64,000 nucleotides of DNA. Origin: F22 sp963678855. Its GTDB lineage: Bacteria > Bacteroidota > Bacteroidia > Bacteroidales > Bacteroidaceae. The notes below the pieces were generated by a model. It saw only the letters and a list, made by a program, of their open reading frames with translations. It searched no databases and was not told where the DNA came from. A program made the position numbers and the translations under genes. The DNA lies in contig OY787448.1 in NCBI GenBank assembly GCA_963678855.1, positions 2,418,001 through 2,482,000 on the forward strand. The letters are read 5' to 3'. Every line of letters starts with the position of its first letter. Positions within the stretch are counted from its first letter, which is position 1. Positions 1 through 9,971 of the stretch are shown piece after piece.

Positions 1-1021
1 GATACAATGCTTTGTCATCAGCACATGCTTGCTTCCATCCCTTGTTTGCTAGTGCAATAGCATAAGGAAGAGTTACATTTGTCAAGGCTAGTGTCGATGT
101 GCGAGGCACAGCACCAGGGATATTGGCTACTGCATAGTGTAGTACACCGTCTACTTCATAAGTAGGCTCGCTATGTGTAGTAGGATGAGATGTTTCGAAG
201 CAACCACCTTGGTCGATAGCTACGTCGACAAGCACGCTGTTAGGTTTCATTGTTTTAAGCATCTCACGAGTGACAAGATGAGGTGCTTTGTCACCACGTA
301 CTAAGATAGAACCAATCACTAGATCCATTTCAGGGATAAGTTCTTTGATATTACCTATAGAAGAATATAAAGTATGTACGTTAGCTGGCAATGTATCTGC
401 TAGATAACGAAGACGAGCTGTGTTGATATCTGTAATTGTAACGTCTGCACCAAGACCAGCAGCCATTTGTGCTGCGTTTGTACCTACGATACCACCACCA
501 AGGATAAGTACGCGTGCTGGCTTCACACCTGTCACACCACCCATCAAGATACCGCGACCACCTTGAGGCTTTTCAAGGAAACGAGCACCTTCTTGTACAG
601 ACATACGACCTGCTACTTCACTCATTGGAATCAATAGAGGAAGGCTGCCATCTGATGGACGTACAGTTTCATAAGCTAGACATACGCCGCCTTGTTTGAT
701 CATAGCGTGTGTCAATGTCTCATCACTTGCAAAGTGGAAATACGTGAAAAGAAGTTGACCTTTGCGGATAAGAGGATACTCAGGAGCAATAGGTTCTTTA
801 ACTTTGACAATCATTTCGGCGATTGCGTAGACTTCTTCAATAGTTGGTAGGAGAGTAGCGCCTGCTTCAGTGTACTCTTCATCAGAGAAGCCACTACCTT
901 CACCTGCTGTCTTTTGTACATACACTGTGTGACCTGCTGCAATCATTGCTTCAACACCAGCTGGGGTCATACCTACTCGGTTCTCATTGTTTTTGATTTC
1001 TTTAGGAATTCCGACGATCAT
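1..1021 (-). CDS. ald: alanine dehydrogenase (3' end cut by window edge)
   Basis: Catalyses reversible NAD-dependent deamination of L-alanine to pyruvate and ammonia in the cytoplasm. Reading the minus strand from ATG at 1021 gives MIVGIPKEIKNNENR, the family's N-terminal signature, then a Rossmann segment VLILGGGIVGTNAAQ in the middle. About 340 codons are present and the frame is still open at base 1; the family is about 370 residues, so only the last ~30 are missing. It is divergent from the M23 peptidase gene, with back-to-back promoter elements between them. Function is assigned from strong sequence recognition; whether it works in alanine breakdown or synthesis cannot be seen. Confidence 0.95.
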   Translation of the reverse strand, partial: MIVGIPKEIKNNENRVGMTPAGVEAMIAAGHTVYVQKTAGEGSGFSDEEYTEAGATLLPTIEEVYAIAEMIVKVKEPIAPEYPLIRKGQLLFTYFHFASDETLTHAMIKQGGVCLAYETVRPSDGSLPLLIPMSEVAGRMSVQEGARFLEKPQGGRGILMGGVTGVKPARVLILGGGIVGTNAAQMAAGLGADVTITDINTARLRYLADTLPANVHTLYSSIGNIKELIPEMDLVIGSILVRGDKAPHLVTREMLKTMKPNSVLVDVAIDQGGCFETSHPTTHSEPTYEVDGVLHYAVANIPGAVPRTSTLALTNVTLPYAIALANKGWKQACADDKALY

Positions 1022-1098
1022 AGTTCGTAAGTTTAGGGGTTAGAATTTTATTTTGCGATAAGCTGAAGAAGTGGTTTAGGTTTCTTCTTTATGCGCCT

Positions 1099-1106
1099 CA
1101 AATATA
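1099..1106 (-). promoter_or_regulatory. -7 element for ald
   Basis: On the minus strand this reads TATATTTG, matching the Bacteroidota -7 consensus TAnnTTTG, about 78 bases before the ald ATG. No well-spaced -33 TTG is seen. Confidence 0.45.
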
Positions 1107-1118
1107 GAAAAAAAAGGC

Positions 1119-1126
1119 TACATTTG
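1119..1126 (+). promoter_or_regulatory. -7 element for the M23 peptidase gene
   Basis: TACATTTG matches the TAnnTTTG consensus 24 bases before the ATG at 1150. It lies only 12 bases from the opposing ald element, so the two promoters probably compete or share regulation. Confidence 0.45.
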
Positions 1127-1149
1127 TAGCAACAAAAGAAGAAATAATT

Positions 1150-2598
1150 ATGTTTAAGAATACATTTCTCATGCTTTTGATGTTAAACAACATGTTTTTC
1201 GTCAGTTTGCATGGCAAAGTGTCACCAAATAAGCGAATATTAGATACTAATGAAGCTTTGTCGAACGTAAACCTTGCTTCACCATTTGATTTTCCTTTAC
1301 TTCTGAGTGGTAATTTTGGTGAACTCCGATCAGATCATTTTCATGGTGGTATAGACTTCAAATGCAAAGGAACAATAGGTCATCCTATTCGTGCTATTGC
1401 AGATGGCTACATTGCCCGTGCTAGAATAACACATGGCTCTGGCTATGTATTGGATATGCAATATCACAATGGATTTAGTAGCATCTGTCGTCACCTATCT
1501 CGTTTTCTTCCTGAGATACAGGAGAAGATACGTAGCAAACAGTACAAGGAAGAGACTTGGGAGACTGTTTTGAGTTTTCAACCCAATCAATATCCTGTAA
1601 AGGCAGGTGAAGTGATTGGGTACTCTGGAAATACAGGCTATAGTTGGGCACCACATTTACATCTTGATTTGTTTGAGGATGAAACAGGTGATTATGTAGA
1701 CCCATTGCCTTATTTTGCAGATAGATTGAAAGACATGCAAGCACCAGAACTTAGAGAGATGCGTATAGACCCTCTGTATAATTATGGTGTAGTAGATGAA
1801 AAAGGACATGCATGGGGAAAGATAGGCATCGCTTTAAAGGCTTACGACCGTATGGATGGAACTGGGAATATCTACGGAGTGTATAAAGCACAGGTAGAGG
1901 TAGATGGTAAGCAAGTATACGAACATGTAATTGGACGTTTCAGTCATAAAGAAAATCATCAGTTTGGTCAGTGGGCTCCAGATAATTATATTCACTGCTA
2001 TGTTCCGGCTGGTGTAGAGATGCGTTTACATCATATTGATTCTCAACGAGGGTATATTACGATTGATGAGGCTAGAAGTTATAAAGTCAAGATTAAGTTG
2101 ACCGATCGTTATGGCAATGCTCGTACATATCACCGTACTATCGTAGGCAAACCACAAGAAGTACCTTATGATTTTCAAAACCATTGGAGTCCTTGGGCTA
2201 GGTTGGTGGAAATGCCTTTTGAACAGCTGATTGTTGGTGGCATGGCAAGTATATCACCTGATGCTGTTGCTGCATTTTACAATCCAGCTGTCAGAGACAG
2301 TATCTTAGCGGCACATATACCAGCAGATACCATAGCTCCGCGTGTGTACCCTATTGGTTCTTCTAGTTGGGCACGTAGAGGACGAATCGTGTTTAAAGCC
2401 AAAGAAAGACCAGCCTATTATCGTGGTGAGATTGATGGTCAGTTTGTCTTATTTGGTATGGAGAATGCCATTCGTAAAGAAATCATCTGTCGACTAGATC
2501 CTAAAAGGGTAAAAAAAGGCCAGCTTCATCACCTGCGCTTTGTGGCACGTGATAAAGCTGGAAATGAAACGGTAATAGAACGCCGTTTTAAATGGTAG
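1150..2598 (+). CDS. M23 family metallopeptidase, exported
   Basis: Probable periplasmic peptidoglycan endopeptidase. Residues 1-20 are a hydrophobic signal sequence. The M23/LytM zinc site is complete: H65 and D69 in HFHGGIDF, H115 in CRHL and the HLH motif at 169-171. The roughly 300 residues after the peptidase domain look beta-rich and are usual for the Bacteroidota version of this protein (482 residues). It converges on mltG with a 4-base gap, and both act on cell-wall peptidoglycan. No LysM domain is visible. Family assignment is firm; the bond cleaved is inferred. Confidence 0.88.
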   Translation: MFKNTFLMLLMLNNMFFVSLHGKVSPNKRILDTNEALSNVNLASPFDFPLLLSGNFGELRSDHFHGGIDFKCKGTIGHPIRAIADGYIARARITHGSGYVLDMQYHNGFSSICRHLSRFLPEIQEKIRSKQYKEETWETVLSFQPNQYPVKAGEVIGYSGNTGYSWAPHLHLDLFEDETGDYVDPLPYFADRLKDMQAPELREMRIDPLYNYGVVDEKGHAWGKIGIALKAYDRMDGTGNIYGVYKAQVEVDGKQVYEHVIGRFSHKENHQFGQWAPDNYIHCYVPAGVEMRLHHIDSQRGYITIDEARSYKVKIKLTDRYGNARTYHRTIVGKPQEVPYDFQNHWSPWARLVEMPFEQLIVGGMASISPDAVAAFYNPAVRDSILAAHIPADTIAPRVYPIGSSSWARRGRIVFKAKERPAYYRGEIDGQFVLFGMENAIRKEIICRLDPKRVKKGQLHHLRFVARDKAGNETVIERRFKW

Positions 2599-2602
2599 AC
2601 TC

Positions 2603-3607
2603 TTATTTATAGATCTTTTTGCGATTTAGTGCATTGCGATACAATCTAGCATTTCTATTATGTTCGCTTAAAGTTTTCGCAAAGCGGTGAGTACCTGAGA
2701 AGTCTTCTTTGGCACACATATATAAATAAGGATGTTTAGGTGCGTTGAGTACGGCATTGATCGTTTGTGTTGACGCCATACGGATAGGACTAGGCGGTAG
2801 TCCCGCATGCTTATATGTGTTGTATGGAGATTCGTGTGCCAAGTGTTTGTTTAAAACACGACGTATAGTCCAATCTCCTACGGCATATTTTACTGTAGGA
2901 TCAGATTGTAATGGCATCCCTATACGTAGTCTGTTTAGGTACAGTCCTGCAATAGTGGGTTGTTCTTTATGGTTATTGCTTTCTTCTTGTACAATAGAAG
3001 CTAGAGTCGTAACTTCTTGCATAGTTAGTCCTTGCTTTTTAGCTAGAGCCTTTCTACTCTTTGTCCAAAAATTATTGTACTCTTTCTGTAGTCTAGCCTT
3101 TAATTGTTCTGGGGTAATAGTCCAGTAGACCTCGTAGGTATTAGGAAGACACCAATAGATGGCTTCTTTGTCATTCAGAATAGAATCGATTTCTTCTGTT
3201 TCAATCATCAGTTGCGATGCAATATCTTTAGACACCTCATGTATATCTCTTTTAGCCGTAAAGGTAAGCTTAACTGGGGTTTGATACCCTCTAGTCAGTT
3301 GTACAAAAAGTAATCGAGCAGGGGCTTGACTATTTAGAATATAGTAGCCTGGCTTAAAATGCTGAACTTTTCTATATGTAGATAGCATGCGTAAGCCCTT
3401 AAGTACTTTGGGTGATACTTCTTTTTCCTTTAGGTGAGCATATGTACTGTCAATAGGTTCTTGAGGGTAGATTTTCAGCGTATTGTCAATAGACGAGCTT
3501 ACAGATGCTGGAGAGAATAGATAGTAATAGGTGATTCCTACTCCAGCAGCCGCAAGTAAACAAATGGGTACAAGAATCCAGAGAGCGATTTTGATTGATC
3601 GTTTCAT
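2603..3607 (-). CDS. mltG: endolytic murein transglycosylase MltG
   Basis: Cuts nascent glycan strands at the inner membrane and so sets their length. One N-terminal membrane segment (residues 8-30) is followed by a LysM-like part and the YceG/MltG domain. The catalytic glutamate lies in ASIVQEES (203-210), followed by the family motif NRLRIGMPLQSDPTVKYA and a PYNTY block. Length 334 is normal. The Gln at the first acidic position of the E. coli-type IVEKET motif is a small difference; the conserved third-position Glu remains. Confidence 0.93.
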   Translation of the reverse strand: MKRSIKIALWILVPICLLAAAGVGITYYYLFSPASVSSSIDNTLKIYPQEPIDSTYAHLKEKEVSPKVLKGLRMLSTYRKVQHFKPGYYILNSQAPARLLFVQLTRGYQTPVKLTFTAKRDIHEVSKDIASQLMIETEEIDSILNDKEAIYWCLPNTYEVYWTITPEQLKARLQKEYNNFWTKSRKALAKKQGLTMQEVTTLASIVQEESNNHKEQPTIAGLYLNRLRIGMPLQSDPTVKYAVGDWTIRRVLNKHLAHESPYNTYKHAGLPPSPIRMASTQTINAVLNAPKHPYLYMCAKEDFSGTHRFAKTLSEHNRNARLYRNALNRKKIYK

Positions 3608-3664
3608 TAATTTTCTAGGTGTATTATGACTGAAATATAATGTATGAAGTTAGCTTAGTTTAAG

Positions 3665-4129
3665 CTATAGTTTATCTTCTTCCTCTTCATGGTGAAACTC
3701 TTCGACGATGATGCCATCTTCTATACCAGCTTGCCAGTCTTTGTAACGCTTCAACTCATCAGTCAGAAGAGAAAAAGCGTAAGCCAGTACTGCAGCATCA
3801 TCAAATAATCCAACTAGAGGAATAAAATCGGGGATAATATCCAGTGGAGACATGACATACAGCAATGTTGCAATAGCCATACTCAACGCCCATTTAGAGT
3901 GTTTAGTATATTTACCATGAATAATATCTTTTATAAAGCTGATTATTGTTTCTGCTTCATAAAGTAGATGTTTAAAGTGTTTGTTTGATTGGATCTTTTC
4001 CCAAGCATCATGAAGAAGTCTTTTAATCTCTTCCACTTTATCCATATTGTCATCGAGCAACTCTTGCGCCTTCTTTATCCAGCGGTTGCTCTCTTCTTTA
4101 AATTTACGTACTATTTTCTCTTTATCCAT
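3665..4129 (-). CDS. DUF1232 (YkvA-like) membrane-associated protein
   Basis: A conserved protein of unknown function. The DUF1232 core is clear in the second half: a hydrophobic helix with LLYVMSPLDIIPDFIPLVGL and then FDDAAVLAYAF. The N-terminal 80 residues are charged and helical. I place the start at the ATG at 4129 (154 residues), because the 18 extra residues available upstream (from 4183) are basic and look non-coding. The C-terminus is strongly acidic (HHEEEEDKL). It sits upstream of nothing obviously related; 57 bases separate its stop from the mltG start on the same strand, so co-transcription with mltG is likely. Confidence 0.8.
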   Translation of the reverse strand: MDKEKIVRKFKEESNRWIKKAQELLDDNMDKVEEIKRLLHDAWEKIQSNKHFKHLLYEAETIISFIKDIIHGKYTKHSKWALSMAIATLLYVMSPLDIIPDFIPLVGLFDDAAVLAYAFSLLTDELKRYKDWQAGIEDGIIVEEFHHEEEEDKL

Positions 4130-4204
4130 AAGGTTGGCTTTTATATTGGTGTGCAATATACGAATTTTCTGACTTTTGGGCAAATTCCTCTTTTCTGACT
4201 AACA

Positions 4205-4251
4205 AAAGAAAGACCATCTAACTAGAAGGTATGAACTTCTTGATAGATGGT
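4205..4251 (-). terminator. intrinsic terminator after the GH16 remnant
   Basis: Imperfect inverted repeat ACCATCTA...AGAAG (4213-4228) against CTTCTT...AGATGGT (4236-4251), with a T-rich run on the minus strand after the stem. It lies just after the remnant's stop codon, so the old gene's terminator is kept. Confidence 0.55.
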
Positions 4252-4264
4252 TTTCTGTATTCGT

Positions 4265-5075
4265 TTACTCTTTTACAGGTTTATAGATGCGTGTCCAGCC
4301 TTTTTTAGCGCTCCAATCTTGATTCTCTGTATTGATAATGATATCGATAGGTTTATTGCTATCTGTACCATTGCTATATCCTTTAGGAGCAGTGTTTACT
4401 ACACTTCCAGTATGCACCTATGCGTACAAAATCATTGCGCCATTTTTTACAGTTCTCGTAATACCAAGTAGATGCATCTGTAGGCTGACAGTTTTGAAAA
4501 GGATCACGTAAGAAAAGGTGATAACTCAAGTGTAGACGTTCTGCAAACCATGTTTGATCTTCATGATCACTACCATAGGCTTCGAGAATAACAATCTCTT
4601 GGGTGTCATCTGAACTGAGCACCCATACATCAGATGCAAGTACTGAATTCATAACTTTTGCTCTTGCTTCCACAAAAATAGGATAGATAATCTCTGTGTT
4701 GGGGTGGATGCGCCGATCAGGGTTTTATCCGAGCCTAGTTCTCGGCTAGCAATGATACGAAATTCGCCGTTTTCAGGCATAGTCTGGTAGATCTCGCTCC
4801 ATTTGCTCAAGAACGTTGCTCCTTTGTTGTGGGCAGGTGCTTCGTAGTTGAACTCATCCGATTGAGGTTGCAACTTCCATGTCATTCCATCACCAGCATC
4901 TGCTGGTACAGGAAATGCTGACCAACCATACTGTTGGGGTGGTTGGTGGAACAATTGGTTTGAATGTGTCTGGTGTGTCTTCACTACTGCTACTACATGC
5001 AATAAGGCTAAATAGTAGGCTGGCTCCTAGAAGACCAAGGAAGCCTGCATTGTGATGGCTTAATTTTGTCATCAT
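4265..5075 (-). pseudogene. decayed GH16 agarase/porphyranase-like lipoprotein
   Basis: Fragments in three frames read in order as one secreted glycoside hydrolase of family 16. First a lipoprotein signal with lipobox LIAC and a Ser-rich tail, then WSAFPVPADAGDGMTWKL, SDEFNYEAP, RIIASRELGSDK, then ARAKVMNSVLASDVW, the active-site strand, EAYGSDHEDQTWFAERLHLS, and last KPIDIIINTENQDW and RIYKPVKE. These blocks are typical of enzymes cutting red-algal galactans. Breaks: a tandem TGGT duplication at 4921-4928 shifts frame (+4), a second shift lies near 4700, and a third near 4403. Segments between blocks appear shortened. The catalytic strand reads EIVILE (4581-4598) in place of EIDxxE, so the conserved Asp is Val. 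Certainly inactive as read. Substrate within the galactans is inferred from recall of the family. Confidence 0.82.
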
Positions 5076-5130
5076 AACGTTTAAATAAAAAAGTGACGTG
5101 CACGTGGACGGAAAATGTGTGAATAAAATC

Positions 5131-8100
5131 CTACTGCTTGTCTGCTTCTTTTTTATATGCTGTAGGAGTCATACCAAACTCTGTCTTAAATCGAGAGCGG
5201 AATGTACTCACATCGTTGTAGCCTACTGACCATGCAACTTTATTGATATTAAGGTTGCCAGCGGCTATCAGTTTCGCTGCTTGTTTCAAGCGAACATTGC
5301 GGATAAACTGAGTTGATGTATCATTGGTAAGTGCCTTAATCTTCTTATTAAGATAGATGCGGGGCACTCCATATTCTTTGGCAAGGGTTTCGACGGTAAA
5401 GTCCGAATCGTCCATATGCACATTGATAATCTCTACAATCTTAGTTAAGAAAGCTTCGTCTGTATGGGTTTTACATACCAGCTCAGGCTTAAAAGATAGA
5501 CCTTCTTGAAAGTGTTTTTTCAGCATTTCACGATTTTGAATCATAGCTGTGATTCGTTCTCGTAGTATCTGAATATTAAACGGCTTTTCTAAATATCCGT
5601 CAGCACCAGTATTGAAATTGCTTAGCTGATTTTCAATCGCACTCTTAGCAGTCAGTACTAGGATAGGGATGTGGCTAATTTCTTCCTCTTCTTTAATGCG
5701 ACTCATCATCTCTATACCGTCCATTACAGGCATCATGACATCAGTTACAATCACGTGAGGATGGCGAGTCTTGGCCAAAGATAAACCTTCTTTTCCATTC
5801 TTGGCCAAATGTATGTTGAAAAATGGGCTTAAATATTCTTCAAGTCTCTCACGAAGTTCTGAATTATCTTCTACAATTAGGACCTCTGGCAAAGGAGTAT
5901 TTACCTCTTTGTATCTGGGGTACTCAGTGTCACTACCTCCTGCATCCTGGGCATCAATTTCTTCTTGTGATTTAGCTATAGCTTGAAGCTCCATTGCATT
6001 TTGTTTCAAGAAATCATCTACACCAAGGATATCAGAATCTTTAGATTGCCCTGTATATTTCGCCTGTTCTGAGATGTTTTTAGGCTTTTCAATTTCTTCC
6101 TGAGTAACAGTAAAAGTAGTTCCTTTACCTTCTTCACTTTTAAGAAGAATACTACCACCGTGGAGCTCCACAATCTCTTTGGTTAAGGCTAGCCCGATAC
6201 CTGCTCCGGTTTGACCATTGCTACGTTCGTTTTTTTCTTGAAAACAACAGTCAAAAAGACGTGCCTTGTCTTCTGGATCAATACCTTGGCCTGTATCTTC
6301 TACACTAATCTCCAAAGTTTTAGGCTTGCTACCAGCTTTTAGTCTGAGAGATATGCGGTTGTTTGAAGACGTAAATTTAAAGGCATTGCTAAGCAAGTTG
6401 AAAACTATTTGATCGTATAGTTCAGTATCTATGCTTACCCAACAATCTGTCTTTTCATATTGGTAGTTGAACTGTATCTTTTGGTGTTTGGCCAAAGGAA
6501 TAAAAGAATCATATACGTGCTTTAAATAGTTCTGCATATTTACGGGAACACGATGTAGCCGCATTTGCCCTGTTTCAATTTTGCGGAAAGACATCAGCTG
6601 ATTGACCAAACGTGTCAGCATACCTACATGTTGCTGTACTCGTATAAGTTCATTAAAGATATGCTTATCTGCCAATAATTTACTTTGTTCTACAACGTGA
6701 TCAAGTGGCACACTTATAAGTGTAAGTGGTGTTCGAAATTCCTGTGATATATTAGCAAAGAATTGTGATTTGTACTGCAATAATTTCTCTGTATTCACTT
6801 TTTCAAGTTGAGCAGCTAGTAGTTCCTCTTTCTCATGCTGGAAAGTCATACCAATCTTATAAATAATCCAACTGATGATACATGCAAGTAGCATATATAT
6901 AATGTATGCTGTAGTACTTCTAGAGAATGGTGGATCTATTTGAATCGGAAGTTCAATAAGTTGATCACTCCACATGTTATCAGCATTAGCTACTTGTACT
7001 TTCAGTATATACTTCCCCTCACGTATATTGGTATATTGTGCTCTACGATGAATAGCTGAAACTTTGTTCCAGTGAGTGTCAAATCCTTCAAGTTTATATC
7101 TATAGCTGGTTTTCAATGGAGCATTATAAGAGATGCCTGCAAAACCAATTGCAAAGTTGTTTTCAGCATACTTTAAATGAAGCTTTTTGCTGTGTTCAAT
7201 AGATTCTTTTAGAAGCACACGACCGTTTAGTGTGTCATTAACAGATACACGGCGGCTGTCAATATACAAATCTGTTAGTACCAAATGGGGCTTTAGTGTA
7301 TCTGGTTCAAAGCCTTTGCCTTGGAATGAAACTAGTCCATTGCGTGAACCAAATACTAGGTTGCCATCTTGTCTTCTGATAGCACATATTTCACTAAACT
7401 CATCATCTACCAGTCCACGATGACTATCAAATACTTGCATCTCCTTGTTCAATCTGTTGTAGCGCACTAAACCTTTGTTTGTGCCTATCCACAAATATTG
7501 GTTGTCTTTGACAATGCTTTTAGCGGCATTACTAATGAGTCCGTCCTCAGTAGTTAGAAAAGACCATGATTCTGTCTTTCTGTCAAAAGTAATTAGACCT
7601 GCACCCATAGAGCCAAAGTAAACACGTCCCAACTTGGTGTCTTCTTGAACGCCAAGCATATAGTAGTTTGCTAAGTCGAGACCTGCTTTCTTATCTACAA
7701 AGTGTTCAAACTTAGGGTTGTCAGTTAGTAGTTCTTTTCTTGCGATGCGGTTTACGCCTCTATCTGTTGTAATCCATAAGTCCTTATGTTTGTCTTGGTA
7801 GATGTGTCTGATTATATTGGATGATATACTATAAGGTTGGGTTTTTACTCGGAAAGCTTTGTAGTTTTTTATCCCACCTTTGTCGTCTAAAGTGATTCTA
7901 TAAAGGCCGTTTCTATATGTTCCTGCCCAAAGTGTATGTTCATCAGTCTTTTCTAAAGCAAATACAAAACCTATTGGTGTATCTAGATTCAATGGAATTC
8001 TTTGTTTAGTATCACCATCTAAAGCCACTAGACAATCGGGCCAAGAGGTACCCACCCAAATGATACGCTTATGTTTACTCACGTTTTTGGGAAAAGTTTC

Positions 8101-9348
8101 TTCAAAGGCATAGACACGGTTATTACTCCCCTCAGCGTATCTATATGCTTTGAAGTCTTTGTTATAGTCACCTTTGTGTTTAATACTGAAGAATCCCTTG
8201 CGCTCGTTGCCGACCCATAATGTTTGTTTAGAATCTTCAAACACAGCTCTTGTAAGGCCGTTTGGAAGACCTCCATGACTCATACTAGCTGTTATGCAGG
8301 TAAATGGTGCTGATGGTGGAACAATGCATGTAACACCACCACCTCTAGTGCCCAACCATATTTGATTGCCATTGATGACTTGTATAGAAGTTGCAACAGT
8401 GCTTTTAAGATTGTAAGAGATATTTTCTTTGTAAAAACGTTTGGTTATTTTCCACATCTTTTTTGATGCAGAATTATTGGGGGGGGTGATAAGGATAGCA
8501 CCTTCATCGTTACCAACCCATATACGACTATTTTGTATGCAAAGCACATTACCACCATAATTTGACAGAATTTCTTGTGTGTAGTTTGATGTGTTTACGC
8601 GAAATGTATTAGTTCCCGATACATATAGATAGTTTCCCTCTTCAACGACTTGATCGCTTCTTCCCGAAAATATTTTGTATGTAGGGATCTCCTTAGATGT
8701 ATCTAGTAGTTGCAGAAGATTAAGGTTTGTACCAAGCCAAATATAACCTTTTTTGTCTGCATAGATAGAAATGATATTTTCATTTTCATCCAAATTGAGC
8801 TTCTCTTTTGTGAAATAGCGGAGTTTGGCTTTTGTCTTATCTTCAGGGTGCTCTCGATCTGGAGTTAAACAAAAAACTCCCCACCAGTTTGCATACCAAA
8901 TATTGTCTTCTTTGTCTATAGTCATATGCATCACATCTTCGCTATGTAGACGAGAATTGACCATCTGCTTGGTGTTATAACGAGTAAACTTTCCTGTGCG
9001 GGTGTTTAAATAACATAAACCTCTACCGTAGGTACCTATCCAGATACCACCTTTACTATCTTCACGTATACGTTGAATCATATTACTACTAATAGCATTT
9101 GAATCATCTTTGTAGTAATAAGAGTGATAGCTATATCCATCATAGCGGTGTAAACCATCAAGAGTTGCTAGCCATACATACCCTTTGTGATCTTGAAGAA
9201 TATCGTTTACTTCGTTTTGTGGAATGTTGGGAAGTGGTAATGTACGATAGTCTTCTTGTGCTAGTAGGGAGTTTTTGGATGCCACTAGGCTAAGTAATAA
9301 GTATATAGTAACGAAATATATTGGCCTTACGTGCTGTAGGAACTTCAT
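5131..9348 (-). CDS. hybrid two-component system regulator (HTCS), phospho-acceptor His replaced
   Basis: One-protein sensor and transcription factor of the type that controls Bacteroidota polysaccharide loci. Order: signal sequence (1-30), two-propeller periplasmic sensor with repeated WxGT/GLxxY strands (about 35-720), Y_Y_Y domain (about 735-800), one membrane helix (about 812-832), HisKA (about 860-925), HATPase with N-box NLLSNAFKF and G-box DTGQGI (about 965-1080), receiver with D1203 in VTDVMMP (about 1150-1265), AraC-type HTH (about 1300-1403). Length 1405 is standard. The HisKA motif reads FFANISQEFRTPL: Gln869 (CAG, 6742-6744) stands where His is expected. The frame is otherwise intact. 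It lies 55 bases upstream of the dead GH16 gene on the same strand, suggesting it sensed a red-algal galactan fragment and is now losing function; a phosphorylation-independent role is the alternative. Confidence 0.95.
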   Translation of the reverse strand: MKFLQHVRPIYFVTIYLLLSLVASKNSLLAQEDYRTLPLPNIPQNEVNDILQDHKGYVWLATLDGLHRYDGYSYHSYYYKDDSNAISSNMIQRIREDSKGGIWIGTYGRGLCYLNTRTGKFTRYNTKQMVNSRLHSEDVMHMTIDKEDNIWYANWWGVFCLTPDREHPEDKTKAKLRYFTKEKLNLDENENIISIYADKKGYIWLGTNLNLLQLLDTSKEIPTYKIFSGRSDQVVEEGNYLYVSGTNTFRVNTSNYTQEILSNYGGNVLCIQNSRIWVGNDEGAILITPPNNSASKKMWKITKRFYKENISYNLKSTVATSIQVINGNQIWLGTRGGGVTCIVPPSAPFTCITASMSHGGLPNGLTRAVFEDSKQTLWVGNERKGFFSIKHKGDYNKDFKAYRYAEGSNNRVYAFEETFPKNVSKHKRIIWVGTSWPDCLVALDGDTKQRIPLNLDTPIGFVFALEKTDEHTLWAGTYRNGLYRITLDDKGGIKNYKAFRVKTQPYSISSNIIRHIYQDKHKDLWITTDRGVNRIARKELLTDNPKFEHFVDKKAGLDLANYYMLGVQEDTKLGRVYFGSMGAGLITFDRKTESWSFLTTEDGLISNAAKSIVKDNQYLWIGTNKGLVRYNRLNKEMQVFDSHRGLVDDEFSEICAIRRQDGNLVFGSRNGLVSFQGKGFEPDTLKPHLVLTDLYIDSRRVSVNDTLNGRVLLKESIEHSKKLHLKYAENNFAIGFAGISYNAPLKTSYRYKLEGFDTHWNKVSAIHRRAQYTNIREGKYILKVQVANADNMWSDQLIELPIQIDPPFSRSTTAYIIYMLLACIISWIIYKIGMTFQHEKEELLAAQLEKVNTEKLLQYKSQFFANISQEFRTPLTLISVPLDHVVEQSKLLADKHIFNELIRVQQHVGMLTRLVNQLMSFRKIETGQMRLHRVPVNMQNYLKHVYDSFIPLAKHQKIQFNYQYEKTDCWVSIDTELYDQIVFNLLSNAFKFTSSNNRISLRLKAGSKPKTLEISVEDTGQGIDPEDKARLFDCCFQEKNERSNGQTGAGIGLALTKEIVELHGGSILLKSEEGKGTTFTVTQEEIEKPKNISEQAKYTGQSKDSDILGVDDFLKQNAMELQAIAKSQEEIDAQDAGGSDTEYPRYKEVNTPLPEVLIVEDNSELRERLEEYLSPFFNIHLAKNGKEGLSLAKTRHPHVIVTDVMMPVMDGIEMMSRIKEEEEISHIPILVLTAKSAIENQLSNFNTGADGYLEKPFNIQILRERITAMIQNREMLKKHFQEGLSFKPELVCKTHTDEAFLTKIVEIINVHMDDSDFTVETLAKEYGVPRIYLNKKIKALTNDTSTQFIRNVRLKQAAKLIAAGNLNINKVAWSVGYNDVSTFRSRFKTEFGMTPTAYKKEADKQ

Positions 9349-9971
9349 GTTTTAGGTCTTATGCTTTATTAGATATATAATTTAATCGCTAAGGTAACTT
9401 ATTGCGGTGATATATACAACAAAATACAGGGCTATTCCTTTATTTTTAGCTTAAATATATGAGAGTATTCCTTGCTATTATTTCTTCAATATCTAAGTGC
9501 TTAAAGTTTCTTCTCTTTTCTGATTTTTATTTTTATTTATTGACATGTTTTGATGGACATTTTTTTGATTTTGGGGGAATGTTTCTGCTTTGTCTATAAT
9601 AGTGTACTTGCATTTCTATATGAGCCTGTTATAGGACATAACTTTTCTATCTGTCATTTCTGGGTTAATCTATACATATCTATACAGAAAGCTATATAGA
9701 CATGATTAAATGCAAATAAAAACAAAATAACAAAAGCCTGATTAGTGACTTTTTAAATGTTTAATATCGTAAATCAAGGTTTATCTATATGTAAATTGAA
9801 TAGCCTTCAATACCTTTGTAGTGTTGATTTTTCCAAGCCACTTAGCTTTTTAAATGACATAGAATAAAGTTGAGTTTCGCATATATTAAATAATAGTGCG
9901 TTTCTTTTCATCTCTCTTTTTCTAAAGTTTTATCTGAGCTATTTTGAAATGTTGACAAATACGAGTTTAAT
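9349..9971. other. 623-bp AT-rich intergenic region
   Basis: Lies between the divergent HTCS and HTH-regulator genes. Apart from one good -7 element (9811-9818) I see no coding frame and no strong hairpin. Several TATAGA/TCTATA-like half palindromes occur around 9665-9710 but without clear spacing. Confidence 0.5.
9811..9818 (+). promoter_or_regulatory. -7 element for the membrane-anchored HTH regulator
   Basis: TACCTTTG matches TAnnTTTG. It would leave a leader of about 145 bases before the ATG at 9972, unusually long for this window. Confidence 0.4.

Noticed and set aside
4247..4471. Plus-strand frame opposite the GH16 remnant
   Set aside because: It is antisense to conserved GH16 blocks and lacks any family features.
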